NCBI RefSeq assembly: GCF_000293805.1 | Contig: NZ_AMBZ01000008.1 | Location: 304,969-368,968, forward strand | DNA: 64,000 bases | Origin: Paenibacillus alvei DSM 29 | GTDB lineage: Bacteria > Bacillota > Bacilli > Paenibacillales > Paenibacillaceae | Reading direction: 5' to 3' | Shown: positions 1 to 9,256 of the stretch, in pieces | How the letters are laid out: the number at the start of each line of letters is the position of its first letter | Position numbering within the stretch: position 1 is the first letter of the stretch | Made by a program: the position numbers and the translations under genes | Notes under the pieces: model-generated | What the model saw: only the letters and a program-made list of their open reading frames with translations | Database searches by the model: none | Told to the model about the DNA's origin: nothing

Positions 1-722
1 CGCGAAGCACCACCTTGACGTGGTCCGTTTCCTTGCCCGCCTTGACGCGGAGCGCCACCTTGACCTGGACGGGAGTTCCCGCCTTGGCCTTGACGTGGGC
101 CGCCGCCTTGACGCGGAGCACCTTGGCCTTGTCTTTGCTGGCCATTAGATCTGTTACCTTGATTATGCTGTTGTTCACCTGATCGACGTTGTTCTTGTCC
201 GTTCATATTCCCCTGTTGGTTTCCTTGTCTTGTATCCATATTAATGTTTATCTCGCCCTGTCTATTATGGTCTTTTTGACCGTCATGACCTCCACCGCGA
301 GTAATGCGTTCCTGGCGTTCATTACGTCCGCCTCGGTTGCCTTCGCGCTGATGGTCGCGACCGTCACGTTGCATTTGTTGCTGCTGTCCAGCATGTGAGT
401 CACGCTGATCCGCCTGTTGACTTGTCTTTCTTGCCGGTTGGCTAGCAGTTTTATCTGGTACTTCTGATGTTTTCGTCTGGCTAATGTTCACTTGTGGTTG
501 CGAGGTACTATTGCCTTCACGCTTTGCCTGTGCATTTTCCTTAATCGTGCGCATGTACGACTCTACTTTCCCTACAGCATCATTCTCCATAACGCTCATA
601 TGATTGTTAACTGGTATGTTAAGACGTTTGAGTATCGTAATAATTTCTTTGCTGCTCATATTAAGCGATTTGGCATATTCATAAACTCTTGTTTTGTCCT
701 TAGTGTTCTCTTGTTTGCTCAA
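1..722 (-). CDS. infB: Translation initiation factor IF-2, N-terminal part (runs off the window)
   Basis: IF-2 is the GTPase that places initiator tRNA on the 30S subunit and promotes subunit joining. Only the first 240 or so codons are present; the GTPase core lies beyond base 1. The start is TTG at 722 (LSKQENTKDKTRVYEYAKSL), behind the ribosome site GGAGGTGGAG, and it overlaps the end of ylxQ by 23 bases. Residues 1-50 form the IF2_N helical subdomain (MSSKEIITILKRLNIPVNNH). From about residue 80 the chain becomes a low-complexity linker rich in Q, R, G and N, ending in repeats of PRQGG and GQGG. Such a linker is normal for IF-2 of Gram-positive bacteria, and its length varies between species. 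It is the last visible gene of the rimP-nusA operon. Confidence 0.95.
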   Translation of the reverse strand, partial: MSKQENTKDKTRVYEYAKSLNMSSKEIITILKRLNIPVNNHMSVMENDAVGKVESYMRTIKENAQAKREGNSTSQPQVNISQTKTSEVPDKTASQPARKTSQQADQRDSHAGQQQQMQRDGRDHQREGNRGGRNERQERITRGGGHDGQKDHNRQGEININMDTRQGNQQGNMNGQEQRRSGEQQHNQGNRSNGQQRQGQGAPRQGGGPRQGQGGNSRPGQGGAPRQGGQGNGPRQGGAS

Positions 723-1038
723 TATACTCCACCTCCGACATAGTTTTCAGCCCGTTCGTCATCATGGTCGCAAATCCATCATCCGTTACCGCCAATACTA
801 CCCGCTGCAGTTTGCCAATGCTCTCACCGAGCTCGCTGCGCGTAAATCCGATAGCAAGTGGCACTCCGTACGACTTACATTTATCTCGAAACTTCTTCTT
901 CGTGTTGTCAGAAGCGTCCGCCGCAACAATCACCAAGCGTGCTTGCTTATTGCGAATCGCCTTGAGGACAATCTCATCACCAGTCGTCAGCTTTCCTGCC
1001 CGCTGGGCAAGACCAAGCTGCGACTTTACCTTACTCAT
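700..1038 (-). CDS. ylxQ: L7Ae-family K-turn RNA-binding protein YlxQ
   Basis: Small protein of the ribosomal L7Ae/L30e/S12e family that binds kink-turn RNA; its biological role in Bacillota is not settled. The family signature GLAQRAGKLTTGDE is near the N terminus, followed by the alternating alpha/beta pattern (ARLVIVAADAS, VPLAIGFTRSELG). An ATG at 1044 touches the AGGAGG directly, so the ATG at 1038 (MSKVKSQLGLAQ), six bases from AGGAGG, is the better start, giving 112 residues. It overlaps rnpM by 8 bases and infB by 23 bases, which indicates translational coupling inside the nusA-infB operon. Confidence 0.93.
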   Translation of the reverse strand: MSKVKSQLGLAQRAGKLTTGDEIVLKAIRNKQARLVIVAADASDNTKKKFRDKCKSYGVPLAIGFTRSELGESIGKLQRVVLAVTDDGFATMMTNGLKTMSEVEYIEQTREH

Positions 1039-1342
1039 AATCATCCTCCTGCTCCTTCAAGGCGTGGAATTCATCCTCCACCTTAATGAAGTCTTGAGCA
1101 AGCTGTTCATAGATGGAAGAATTCACCTGATGCTTCAAAGCCCGATCAAGCGCACGAGACTTATGCGCAAGCTTGAAGCAGGACAATTTCCCGCACAGGT
1201 ATGCGCCGCGTCCAGACTTCTTCCCTGTCAAATCAATTAAAACCTCATCCTGTGGTGTCTTTACCACACGAATCAGTTCTTTCTTCGGCATCATTTCTTG
1301 ACATGCGACACACTTCCGAAGTGGAACTTTCCTCGGTTTCAT
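1031..1342 (-). CDS. rnpM: RNase P modulator RnpM (YlxR family)
   Basis: Small basic RNA-binding protein of the YlxR/DUF448 family, described in B. subtilis as a modulator of RNase P. The protein has 103 residues. The family features are the N-terminal RKCVACQ with paired cysteines and the conserved GRGAYLC in the middle, followed by basic helices (KSRALDRALKHQ) and an acidic tail EEDDYE-like end. It lies between nusA and ylxQ, the usual place for this family. The 88-base gap before it, after nusA, holds a GCGACC/GGTCGC inverted repeat but no clear terminator. Family assignment is firm; the functional role is taken from the literature, not from this sequence. Confidence 0.93.
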   Translation of the reverse strand: MKPRKVPLRKCVACQEMMPKKELIRVVKTPQDEVLIDLTGKKSGRGAYLCGKLSCFKLAHKSRALDRALKHQVNSSIYEQLAQDFIKVEDEFHALKEQEDDYE

Positions 1343-1430
1343 GACTCAATCCCCCCCTTACGATTCGGTCTGACTTCCCCTGCTTGAAAGAAGCGACCGC
1401 TTCATATGGCGTTGGTCGCGCCTTCGGTGT

Positions 1431-2528
1431 TTACTCGCTTACTTCAATGCTGTCGTCAACAGGTCGCTCATCCGAAGTCGCCGGGAATTCTTCCTCATCT
1501 GCTTGGGATTCACTCTTAATATCGATTTTCCAACCAGTCAATTTCGCGGCAAGTCGAGCGTTCTGTCCTTTAATCCCGATTGCTAGCGACAACTGATAGT
1601 CAGGCACGATAACACGAGCCATCTTCTCAGCCTCTCGCACTTCGACATCAACAACTTTGGAAGGGCTAAGTGCATTTGCTACATACTCGCTCACATCTTC
1701 AGACCATCGTACAATATCAATCTTCTCACCACGAAGCTCGTTGACAATCGTTTGTACGCGCATTCCTTTTGGCCCGACGCAGGAGCCTACCGGATCGACT
1801 TCCTCGTTGCGGGAGTATACTGCAATTTTGGAGCGTTGACCCGCTTCACGAGCAACTGACTTGATTTCAACGACGCCATCAAAGATTTCTGGTACTTCCA
1901 GTTCGAACAGGCGCTTCAGAAGCCCTGGATGCGTACGGGACAAAATAATTTGCGGTCCCTTCGTTGTGTTCTCCACTTTCGTAATGTATGCTTTGGTACG
2001 ATCACCGTGCTTGAACTTCTCGTTCGGCATCAACTCGTTCAAAGGAAGGACTGCTTCCACTTTGCCCAAATCTACATAAACATTGCGCATATCCTGACGT
2101 TGCACGATACCTGTGACGATATCATCGGACTTGTCGATGAACGCGTTATAGATAAGGCCGCGCTCCGCTTCGCGAATACGTTGTGTTACGACTTGTTTCG
2201 CCGTTTGTGCAGCGATGCGGCCGAAATCACGCGGTGTAACTTCAATCTCGCAAATATCATCCAGCTGGTAGTTCGGATTATGTTCACGGGCAGCATGAAG
2301 TGAAATTTCAAGACGCGGGTCCAACACCTCGTCCACTACGTTTTTGCGTGCATATACCTTAATTACTCCAGTTGCCCGGTTAATATCTACTCGTACATTT
2401 TGTGCAGTATTGAAGTTGCGCTTATAGCTCGAAATCAGAGCCGCTTCAATTGCATCAATGAGTACTTCCTTGCTAATTCCTTTTTCTCTTTCGATTTCCG
2501 ACAACGCGTCAATAAAATCCATACTCAT
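1431..2528 (-). CDS. nusA: Transcription termination/antitermination factor NusA
   Basis: NusA binds RNA polymerase and nascent RNA and controls pausing, termination and antitermination. The protein has 365 residues, the usual size in Bacillota, which lack the C-terminal acidic repeats found in E. coli. Domains in order are the polymerase-binding N-terminal domain (1-125, starting MSMDFIDALSEIEREKGI), an S1 domain (about 130-200, GIVQRQDMRNVYVDLG) and two KH domains with their GXXG loops (VGPKGMR near 255; IGIKGQNARLAAKL near 320). The start ATG at 2528 is preceded by AAGGGGG ten bases upstream. It is the second gene of the rimP operon. Confidence 0.97.
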   Translation of the reverse strand: MSMDFIDALSEIEREKGISKEVLIDAIEAALISSYKRNFNTAQNVRVDINRATGVIKVYARKNVVDEVLDPRLEISLHAAREHNPNYQLDDICEIEVTPRDFGRIAAQTAKQVVTQRIREAERGLIYNAFIDKSDDIVTGIVQRQDMRNVYVDLGKVEAVLPLNELMPNEKFKHGDRTKAYITKVENTTKGPQIILSRTHPGLLKRLFELEVPEIFDGVVEIKSVAREAGQRSKIAVYSRNEEVDPVGSCVGPKGMRVQTIVNELRGEKIDIVRWSEDVSEYVANALSPSKVVDVEVREAEKMARVIVPDYQLSLAIGIKGQNARLAAKLTGWKIDIKSESQADEEEFPATSDERPVDDSIEVSE

Positions 2529-2619
2529 TTGGTGAGTTCCCCCTTTCAGCCGAATCCGGCTTCATTCCAATAATGTTAAAATTCAGCAGGCCGATTCCCA
2601 ATCTAAGATCACGATCGTC

Positions 2620-3080
2620 CTAAAAAACGATAGCAAGACGTGCGCTTGCTACCTTCTCAAACGGAATTGCATGTTCTTTTTGCCGACTTGAACAACGACC
2701 GTCTGTTCATCGAAGGAAGAGAGAACTCCTTCAAATTCCTTCAATCCGCCTATCGGTTCGTATGTAGTCACATACACATGCTTGCCCACCGCTTTGACGA
2801 AATCCTTCGTCTTCTTCAACGGACGTTCCGCACCTGGAGACGAAACTTCCAAGAAGTAAGCGTCTGTAATCGGATCGTTCTCGTCCAGCTTCTGACTCAA
2901 TACTTCGCTGATGCGGCCGCAATCCTCGATGTCAATGCCGCCTTCCTTGTCCACAAACACGCGCAGGAACCAACTGCTGCCTTCCTTTACGTATTCCACA
3001 TCGACAAGTTCGAAGTTGTTCTCTTCCAAATAGGGTGTGATCATATTCTCAACTGTCGATTTGATATTGGCTGAGCTCAA
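2620..3080 (-). CDS. rimP: Ribosome maturation factor RimP, C terminus frameshifted in this sequence
   Basis: RimP assists late maturation of the 30S subunit. Conserved features are [20 protein letters not shown], the [12 protein letters not shown] helix and [12 protein letters not shown]. As it stands the frame ends at 2649 with ...NMQFRLRR, unlike any RimP ending. The other frame continues with [15 protein letters not shown] and stops at 2620, the exact family ending. Adding one A at about 2665-2668 (CAATT to CAAATT) restores a protein of 153 residues. The start is most likely TTG at 3080, nine bases after AGGAGG; TTG at 3086 is too close. It is the first gene of the nusA operon, with promoter and leader hairpin just upstream. 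Confidence 0.93.
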
Positions 3081-3148
3081 ATTCAAGAACCTCCTAGAAT
3101 GTTAGGAATAATGATGTTCCTCTATGTTAGAACCCGATACTAAACATG

Positions 3149-3172
3149 AAAGAGTGGGTTTCCCCACTCTTT
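3149..3172 (-). other. Perfect 10-bp hairpin with GAAA loop in the rimP-nusA leader
   Basis: The transcript reads AAAGAGTGGG, loop GAAA, CCCACTCTTT. A GNRA tetraloop closes a perfect 10-bp stem. It begins about 35 bases after the putative -10 box and about 70 bases before the rimP start. No U run follows, so it is not an ordinary intrinsic terminator. It could stabilise the mRNA or be a protein-binding site. Confidence 0.6.
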
Positions 3173-3206
3173 ACGTAACGGATTTATCCACATGATTACC
3201 AAAAAA

Positions 3207-3236
3207 ATTATATCATAGCCATCTACAATATGGCAA
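3207..3236 (-). promoter_or_regulatory. Putative sigma-A promoter of the rimP-nusA-infB operon
   Basis: On the minus strand the -35 TTGCCA (3236-3231) is followed by an 18-base spacer and a perfect -10 TATAAT (3212-3207). The preceding TGA makes it an extended -10 (TGnTATAAT). It sits in the 169-base gap between polC and rimP, so the operon can be transcribed independently of polC. Confidence 0.7.
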
Positions 3237-3255
3237 GGGCAACTCCGATCATGCC

Positions 3256-6200
3256 TTAGAACAGAGACAATTGGTTCGTTTCCGGCAGTCCGCGGAAGCA
3301 GCCCATCTGATTAAGCAGCTCGACAATTGTCTTTGTAGCCTTTGAACGCATTTGGAAATCCTCAATGGACAAATACTCCGCCCCATCGCGAGAAGCTGCG
3401 ATATTGCGAGCCGCATTTTCACCAATCCCCTGCACAGCAGAGAATGGCGGAATGAGCGAGTTGCCATCAACGAGGAATTTCGTCGCATCGGAACGATACA
3501 GATCAATCGGCTTAAAAGTGAAGCCCCGTGCCGTCATTTCAACAGCCATCTCCAAAATAGAGATCATCGCCTTTTCTTTCGTTGTTGCTTGGAAGCCCTT
3601 CGCCTCAATCTCATCGATCTTCTTATTGATAGCCTCGTATCCTTGGCAGCACAATTCGATATCAAAGTCCTCAGCACGGACGGTAAAGTAGGTCGCGTAG
3701 AACTCGATCGGATGGTAGAGCTTAAAATAAGCTGTCCGCACCGCGGAAATAACATAAGCGGCAGCATGGGCTTTCGGGAACATATATTGAATCTTTAAGC
3801 AGGAATCGATGTACCACTGCGGCACATTGCAGTTTTTCATTTCTTGAATCCATTCATCACTCAAGCCTCTTCCCTTACGAACGCTTTCCGTTATTTTAAA
3901 GGCAAGACCTGCATCCATGCCTGCTTTGTAGATCAGGAACAACATAATCTCGTCACGACAACCAATAACGGTCTTGATCGTACAGATTCCATTCTTAATC
4001 AGTTCTTGCGCATTACCAAGCCATACGCCGGTACCATGAGATAACCCGGATATTTGCAATAAATCAGCGAACGTGCTTGGCTGTGCTTCCACAAGCATCT
4101 GTCGCACGAAGCGGGTTCCCATCTCAGGAACACCATAGGTCGCTACTGGTGTCCGGATTTGCTGCGGCGTTACGCCAAGAGCATCGACGGAGTTGAACAT
4201 ACTCATAACCTTCGGATCATTCATTGGAATCGTTGTCGGATCGACCCCTGTCAAATCCTGCAGCATCCTCATCATCGTCGGATCATCGTGCCCAAGAATA
4301 TCAAGCTTCAATAAATTATCCTCGAACGCATGATAATCGAAGTGCGTCGTCTTCCATTCGGCACTTGTATCGTCCGCTGGATATTGAACAGGCGTTACAT
4401 CTTCAACTTCGATATAATCCGGTACAACGACGATACCGCCTGGGTGCTGTCCTGTACTGCGCTTCACGCCCGTACAGCCTGCTGCAAGGCGGTTAAGCTC
4501 TGCCCCTCGCCATCGCTTGCCATGGTCTTCTTCATATTTCTTTGCGAAGCCGTATGCCGTTTTTTCCGCGACCGTACCAATCGTACCTGCACGGAACACA
4601 CTCTTCTCACCGAACAGCACCTTCGTGTAGTTATGCGCCACAGGCTGATAATCACCTGAGAAGTTCAAATCGATATCGGGAACTTTGTCTCCCTTAAAGC
4701 CGAGGAATGTTTCGAACGGAATATCCTGTCCATCCCCCTTCATCGGCTGGCCGCATTCTGGGCAATCCTTGTTTGGAAGATCGAAACCGCTCGGTACACT
4801 TCCGTCCGTAAACCATTCGCTATGCTTGCACTCCGGATTGCGGCACACATAATGCGGCGGAAGCGGGTTAACTTCTGAAATGCCAAGAAACATCGCTACA
4901 ACCGAGGAGCCTACCGATCCCCGCGAACCAACAAGATACCCATCTTCGTTCGACTTCTTCACAAGACGCTCTGAGATCAGATAGTTCGCGGAGAAACCGA
5001 ATTTAATGATTGGAATCAGTTCCTTCTCAAGACGCTGTACAATAATGTCATTTAACGGTTCCCCGTAAATGCTCTTCGCCGTATTGTAGCATTTATCACG
5101 GATTTCTTGATCCGCTCCCTCAATATTCGGCGTAAACAGCTCTTTCGGGAATAAATCGAAATCCTCAAATCGTTCCAGCAACGCATTCGTATTCTCTACA
5201 ACAAACTTATGCGCCTGCTCTTTACCCAAAAACTCAAATTCCTGCAGCATTTCATTCGTCGTCCGGAAATGTGCATCAGGCTTGCGGAGATCCTTGAGCG
5301 GACTGAAGCCCGTGATCCCATGGATAGTTATATCACGGAACAGCTTGTCTCGCGGATGCAAGTAGTGCACATTACCTGTTGCGACAACAAGCTTGTTCTG
5401 CTTTTCACCGATCTGAACGATTTTGCGAATTGCGCCTTCGATCTCAGCCGTCGAACCAACCAAGCCCTTCTCCACCAAGTGCATGTACATCGTCAGAGGC
5501 TGGATTTCAAGCACGTCATAAAACTCTGCTACCTGCTCTGCTTCTTCCATTGATTTGTTGAGCACCGTCTCGAAGAACTCACCCTTCTCACAACCTGACA
5601 TGATCAATAAGCCTTCACGCATGCCGACGAGCTTGCTCTTTGGAATACAGGCGACGCGCTTAAAATACTCCGTGTGGGACATCGAAACGAGCTTGTACAA
5701 ATTTTTCTTACCCACCGCATTAAGCGCGTAAATCCCGCAATGGAACGGACGAGCATTTTGCAGGTTCTGACCTACATAATCGTTCATCCGATCAAGTGTT
5801 TCAATCCCGATAAGCTGCTGAGCGTCTTGAAGCAAGCCATTCAACACACCACCGAGAGCTATCGTATCGTCAATCGCACGGTGATGGTTCTCCAGCGATA
5901 CTTTATATTTGTCCGCCAATGTATTCAGACGGTGATTTTTGAGCGTCGGGTGCAGTAGCCGCGCCAGTTCTAACGTATCTAGTACTGGATTGTTCATCTC
6001 AGACAAATTCATAAGCTTCAAATTATGCTGTATAAAGCCAATATCGAACCTTGCGTTGTGCGCAACGAGGATCGAGTCCTGTGCAAACTCCACAAATTTC
6101 GGCAGCACTTCTTCAACATCCGGAGCTTCTGCCACCATTTCGTCCGTAATATTGGTGAGCTGCTGAATGTTATACGGAATTCGAACATGCGGATTGACGA

Positions 6201-7560
6201 ATGTGCTGTAGCGATCAATCTCTTTCCCCTCTTGCATTTTTACAGCAGCAATCTCAATAATCTTATTGTTCGTTACAGACAAACCGGTTGTCTCGATATC
6301 AAACACCGTAAAAATGGCATCTTTCACCGAGCGATTGTCCGCATTCAGAACAACCTCCATATTATCATTCACAACATTCGCTTCTAAGCCATAGAGCATT
6401 TTAATGCCGTTTTTCTTTGCCGCTTTCGCTGCTTCTGGGTAACACTGCACGTTGCCATGGTCAGTCACCGCGATCGCCTTATGTCCCCATTTGGCTGCCT
6501 GCTTCACGTAATCGCTAATCGAAGTTACTGCATCCATCGCACTCATCGTAGAGTGAAGATGAAATTCAATACGCTTCTCTTCAGCGGTATCCTGCCGTTC
6601 CGCTGGAGCCTTGACTTCATTCAAATCATTTGGCATCATCACCAGCTCAGGCACCTGCATGAAACGATCATATTCTACCCGACCGCGTGCTTTCAGCCAT
6701 TGACCATCCCGAATAAGGCTAAGCATTTTGACATCTTCCTTCGTCTTCGCGAACATCTTCATTGCCATTGAGTCCGAGAAGTCCGTTAGGTTAAAGGTGA
6801 ACAAGGTACTGCCATTGCGCAGTTCCTTCATCTCGACACCAAAAACGGCCCCTTGTATCGTGACACGCTTCTCCTCATCCTGTATGTTCATAATCGGAGT
6901 TGGATCATCCTTAATATCGTAACCAACATGCAGACGCTCAGGCGCTTCTCCCTCTTCTTCCACCACTTCACGCGCTGAATCTTCCATCATCTGCTGAATG
7001 ACTTGACGTTCTTCCTCCATAAGCTTCTGCTGGAATGCTTCATAGGCTTCCGTATCATGGCTGCCCTGCTGCATGGTCACACGCAATGTACGAGTGAAAT
7101 ACGTTTCAAAAAACGTCGTGCAATATTTATCGATTTGCTTCTTCTTCGCAAGTTCCAACGACGTCGCATCAGGCAGAGAAAGCTTAATCAGATCCTTTTC
7201 AACCTCGTACTGCCCTTTATGCAGCCATCCGTTTACCGACGCCACCTCGCGCTTAACCCATTCCATGAACAATCCCCAATAAGCATCAACGACATCCTTA
7301 TTTGGAAGCTGCTCTTCATAATGAAAAATGATTTTGATCTTGGCAATGTGGGACAGCTTATCCTGTACACGCAGGCAGAACGTACGATAAGCCTCCGCCG
7401 GGACGACTGTCGACTTGCCGATGTGAATCGTCCACTCTTGATTCGAGCGGCTGCACTCCACCTTGTCAATCCATCCATCATTGAAAAAGCTATCTAACAG
7501 TTCGACAGGAACTTCCACCTGTCTCATCAACACTTCAAATCGCTGCCTTTTATCCGTCAT
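3256..7560 (-). CDS. polC: DNA polymerase III PolC-type alpha subunit
   Basis: Replicative DNA polymerase of low-GC Gram-positive bacteria, combining 5'-3' polymerase and 3'-5' proofreading in one chain. From ATG at 7560 it has 1434 residues, matching the family. The frame opens at 7629, but only the 7560 start (MTDKRQRF) has a site, GGGAGGT. Domains are an N-terminal region, an OB fold (about 230-320), a PHP domain split by the exonuclease (HLHSTMSAMD near 333), a DEDDh exonuclease (FTVFDIETTGLS near 420, later VAHNARFD), a zinc-binding cysteine set (CRNPEC, CPECGQPM) and the catalytic palm (PDIDLNFSGDYQ). The C terminus NQLSLF is the usual beta-clamp-like ending. The gene is intact and follows proS. 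Confidence 0.98.
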   Translation of the reverse strand: MTDKRQRFEVLMRQVEVPVELLDSFFNDGWIDKVECSRSNQEWTIHIGKSTVVPAEAYRTFCLRVQDKLSHIAKIKIIFHYEEQLPNKDVVDAYWGLFMEWVKREVASVNGWLHKGQYEVEKDLIKLSLPDATSLELAKKKQIDKYCTTFFETYFTRTLRVTMQQGSHDTEAYEAFQQKLMEEERQVIQQMMEDSAREVVEEEGEAPERLHVGYDIKDDPTPIMNIQDEEKRVTIQGAVFGVEMKELRNGSTLFTFNLTDFSDSMAMKMFAKTKEDVKMLSLIRDGQWLKARGRVEYDRFMQVPELVMMPNDLNEVKAPAERQDTAEEKRIEFHLHSTMSAMDAVTSISDYVKQAAKWGHKAIAVTDHGNVQCYPEAAKAAKKNGIKMLYGLEANVVNDNMEVVLNADNRSVKDAIFTVFDIETTGLSVTNNKIIEIAAVKMQEGKEIDRYSTFVNPHVRIPYNIQQLTNITDEMVAEAPDVEEVLPKFVEFAQDSILVAHNARFDIGFIQHNLKLMNLSEMNNPVLDTLELARLLHPTLKNHRLNTLADKYKVSLENHHRAIDDTIALGGVLNGLLQDAQQLIGIETLDRMNDYVGQNLQNARPFHCGIYALNAVGKKNLYKLVSMSHTEYFKRVACIPKSKLVGMREGLLIMSGCEKGEFFETVLNKSMEEAEQVAEFYDVLEIQPLTMYMHLVEKGLVGSTAEIEGAIRKIVQIGEKQNKLVVATGNVHYLHPRDKLFRDITIHGITGFSPLKDLRKPDAHFRTTNEMLQEFEFLGKEQAHKFVVENTNALLERFEDFDLFPKELFTPNIEGADQEIRDKCYNTAKSIYGEPLNDIIVQRLEKELIPIIKFGFSANYLISERLVKKSNEDGYLVGSRGSVGSSVVAMFLGISEVNPLPPHYVCRNPECKHSEWFTDGSVPSGFDLPNKDCPECGQPMKGDGQDIPFETFLGFKGDKVPDIDLNFSGDYQPVAHNYTKVLFGEKSVFRAGTIGTVAEKTAYGFAKKYEEDHGKRWRGAELNRLAAGCTGVKRSTGQHPGGIVVVPDYIEVEDVTPVQYPADDTSAEWKTTHFDYHAFEDNLLKLDILGHDDPTMMRMLQDLTGVDPTTIPMNDPKVMSMFNSVDALGVTPQQIRTPVATYGVPEMGTRFVRQMLVEAQPSTFADLLQISGLSHGTGVWLGNAQELIKNGICTIKTVIGCRDEIMLFLIYKAGMDAGLAFKITESVRKGRGLSDEWIQEMKNCNVPQWYIDSCLKIQYMFPKAHAAAYVISAVRTAYFKLYHPIEFYATYFTVRAEDFDIELCCQGYEAINKKIDEIEAKGFQATTKEKAMISILEMAVEMTARGFTFKPIDLYRSDATKFLVDGNSLIPPFSAVQGIGENAARNIAASRDGAEYLSIEDFQMRSKATKTIVELLNQMGCFRGLPETNQLSLF

Positions 7561-7704
7561 GTAGATTGAAGCACCTCCCAACTCCATACTGCTGCCGAAC
7601 CCACAGGTAAAGTGGCAGTGTGTGAACAAAGAGAAGCCTCCCTCAATCGAGCCATCGTCCGGTGTTCCGTTGGATGTTCCAATGATGGAAGCTTCCCTTC
7701 ATTG

Positions 7705-7724
7705 TGCTCCTTGAGCAAGGAGCA
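7705..7724 (-). repeat. 20-base inverted repeat between proS and polC
   Basis: TGCTCCTTG and CAAGGAGCA flank a two-base centre, so the RNA can form a tight hairpin just after the proS stop codon. No U run follows on the minus strand. The rest of the 173-base proS-polC gap contains smaller palindromes (GGAAGCTTCC; TTGGA/TCCAA) but no terminator or promoter that I can defend. Confidence 0.4.
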
Positions 7725-7733
7725 TGTATCTAA

Positions 7734-9182
7734 TTAATACGCTCGTGCAAATACGACCGTATGCTTGGCATCTTCTCCGCAGACAAGGCATTTCGTTTTT
7801 GTCGTTTGCGGATCAAATGGAATGTTGCGGCTCGTTGCACCTGTCTCGTCCTTAACATGCTTCTCGCACGCCTCTGATCCACACCAGCCAGCCAGTGTAA
7901 ATCCTCGCTTTTCTTCCATTTGCGCCTTCATCTCGTCAATTGTCTCTACCGAGTAGAAGTGCTCGTCGCGGAAGGAACGCGCGCGCTCGAACATTTCTTG
8001 ATGAACGTCAGCAAGCATGCGGTTTACTTCTTCAACCAAATCCGCCTGCTGTACAATGCGTTTCTCACCCGTTACGCGAGAAACTAACACGCATACTCCA
8101 TTTTCCATATCACGAGGGCCAATCTCCAGTCGAACTGGCACACCACGCATTTCATATTCGTTGAACTTCCAACCCGGACTAATATCAGAACGGTCGTCCA
8201 TGCGAACACGCACACCTGCTTGTTTCAATTCGCTGAACAGCTCATTGGCCCGTCCTACAACTTGCTCGCGCATCTTCGCAGGGCCAATAGGAATCATAAT
8301 AACTTGTGTAGGGGCTACCTTCGGCGGCAATGCAAGTCCTCTGTCATCACCGTGTACCATAATCATGGAACCGATTAGACGAGTGCTGACGCCCCAAGAA
8401 GTAGTGTGAACGAATTCCTGTTCGTTCTCGCGACCCAAGAATTTAATATCAAAAGCAACCGCAAAATTCGTACCCAAGTAGTGAGATGTTCCGGCTTGAA
8501 CCGCTCTGCCGTCCTTCATCATCGCTTCAATGGAGAATGTATCTACGGCACCGGCAAATTTTTCAGAAGGCGTCTTCTGCCCTTCGATTACCGGAATTGC
8601 CAAGTAGTCTTCTACGAATTCACGATAAATTTTCAGCATCTGCATCGTTTCTTCGCGTGCTTCCTGCTCTGTTTCATGCGCCGTATGACCTTCCTGCCAC
8701 AAGAACTCACTTGTACGCAAGAATGGCAGCGTGCGCTTCTCCCAGCGCACAACGTTCGCCCACTGGTTAATTAACACAGGCAAGTCGCGGTATGATTGAA
8801 TCCATTTCGAGTACATATGTCCGATCATCGTTTCCGATGTAGGACGAATCGCCAACTTCTCTTCCAGTTGTTCGCCGCCTGCTTCAGTTACCCAAGGCAG
8901 CTCAGGATTGAAGCCTTCCACGTGCTCCTTCTCCTTCTGGAAAAAGCTCTCTGGGATGAACATTGGGAAGTATGCATTGCGATGGCCAGTTGCCTTAAAG
9001 CGGCGATCCAGTTCGTCACGAATATGCTCCCAAATTTCGTACCCATCCGGGCGAAATACGATACATCCTCGAACTGGAGAATAATCCATCAAATCCGCCT
9101 TCTTAATCACATCAATATACCAACGGGAGAAATCCTCCTGCTGTGGGGTAATCTCCGTAACAAACTGCTTCTCTTTCGACAT
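7734..9182 (-). CDS. proS: Prolyl-tRNA synthetase, archaeal/eukaryote-like (ProS type 3)
   Basis: Charges tRNA-Pro with proline. The protein has 482 residues and lacks the insertion editing domain of the roughly 565-residue bacterial ProRS found at this locus in B. subtilis. Class II motifs are visible: YSPVRGCIVFRPDGYEIWE (motif 1 area), VVRWEKRTLPFLRTSEFLWQ (motif 2) and GDDRGLALPPKVAP (motif 3). An anticodon-binding domain follows (VIMIPIGP onward). The C-terminal domain has a zinc-type cysteine pattern (WCGSEAC, CLVCGEDA) and ends in Tyr (VVFARAY), both typical of the archaeal/eukaryotic class. It sits between rseP and polC. Confidence 0.96.
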   Translation of the reverse strand: MSKEKQFVTEITPQQEDFSRWYIDVIKKADLMDYSPVRGCIVFRPDGYEIWEHIRDELDRRFKATGHRNAYFPMFIPESFFQKEKEHVEGFNPELPWVTEAGGEQLEEKLAIRPTSETMIGHMYSKWIQSYRDLPVLINQWANVVRWEKRTLPFLRTSEFLWQEGHTAHETEQEAREETMQMLKIYREFVEDYLAIPVIEGQKTPSEKFAGAVDTFSIEAMMKDGRAVQAGTSHYLGTNFAVAFDIKFLGRENEQEFVHTTSWGVSTRLIGSMIMVHGDDRGLALPPKVAPTQVIMIPIGPAKMREQVVGRANELFSELKQAGVRVRMDDRSDISPGWKFNEYEMRGVPVRLEIGPRDMENGVCVLVSRVTGEKRIVQQADLVEEVNRMLADVHQEMFERARSFRDEHFYSVETIDEMKAQMEEKRGFTLAGWCGSEACEKHVKDETGATSRNIPFDPQTTKTKCLVCGEDAKHTVVFARAY

Positions 9183-9256
9183 AACGGTACATGTTCCTCC
9201 CGACAGACACGGTTATTTGTACTCTAGTATAAATGAAATGAACCGTGATATAAATG

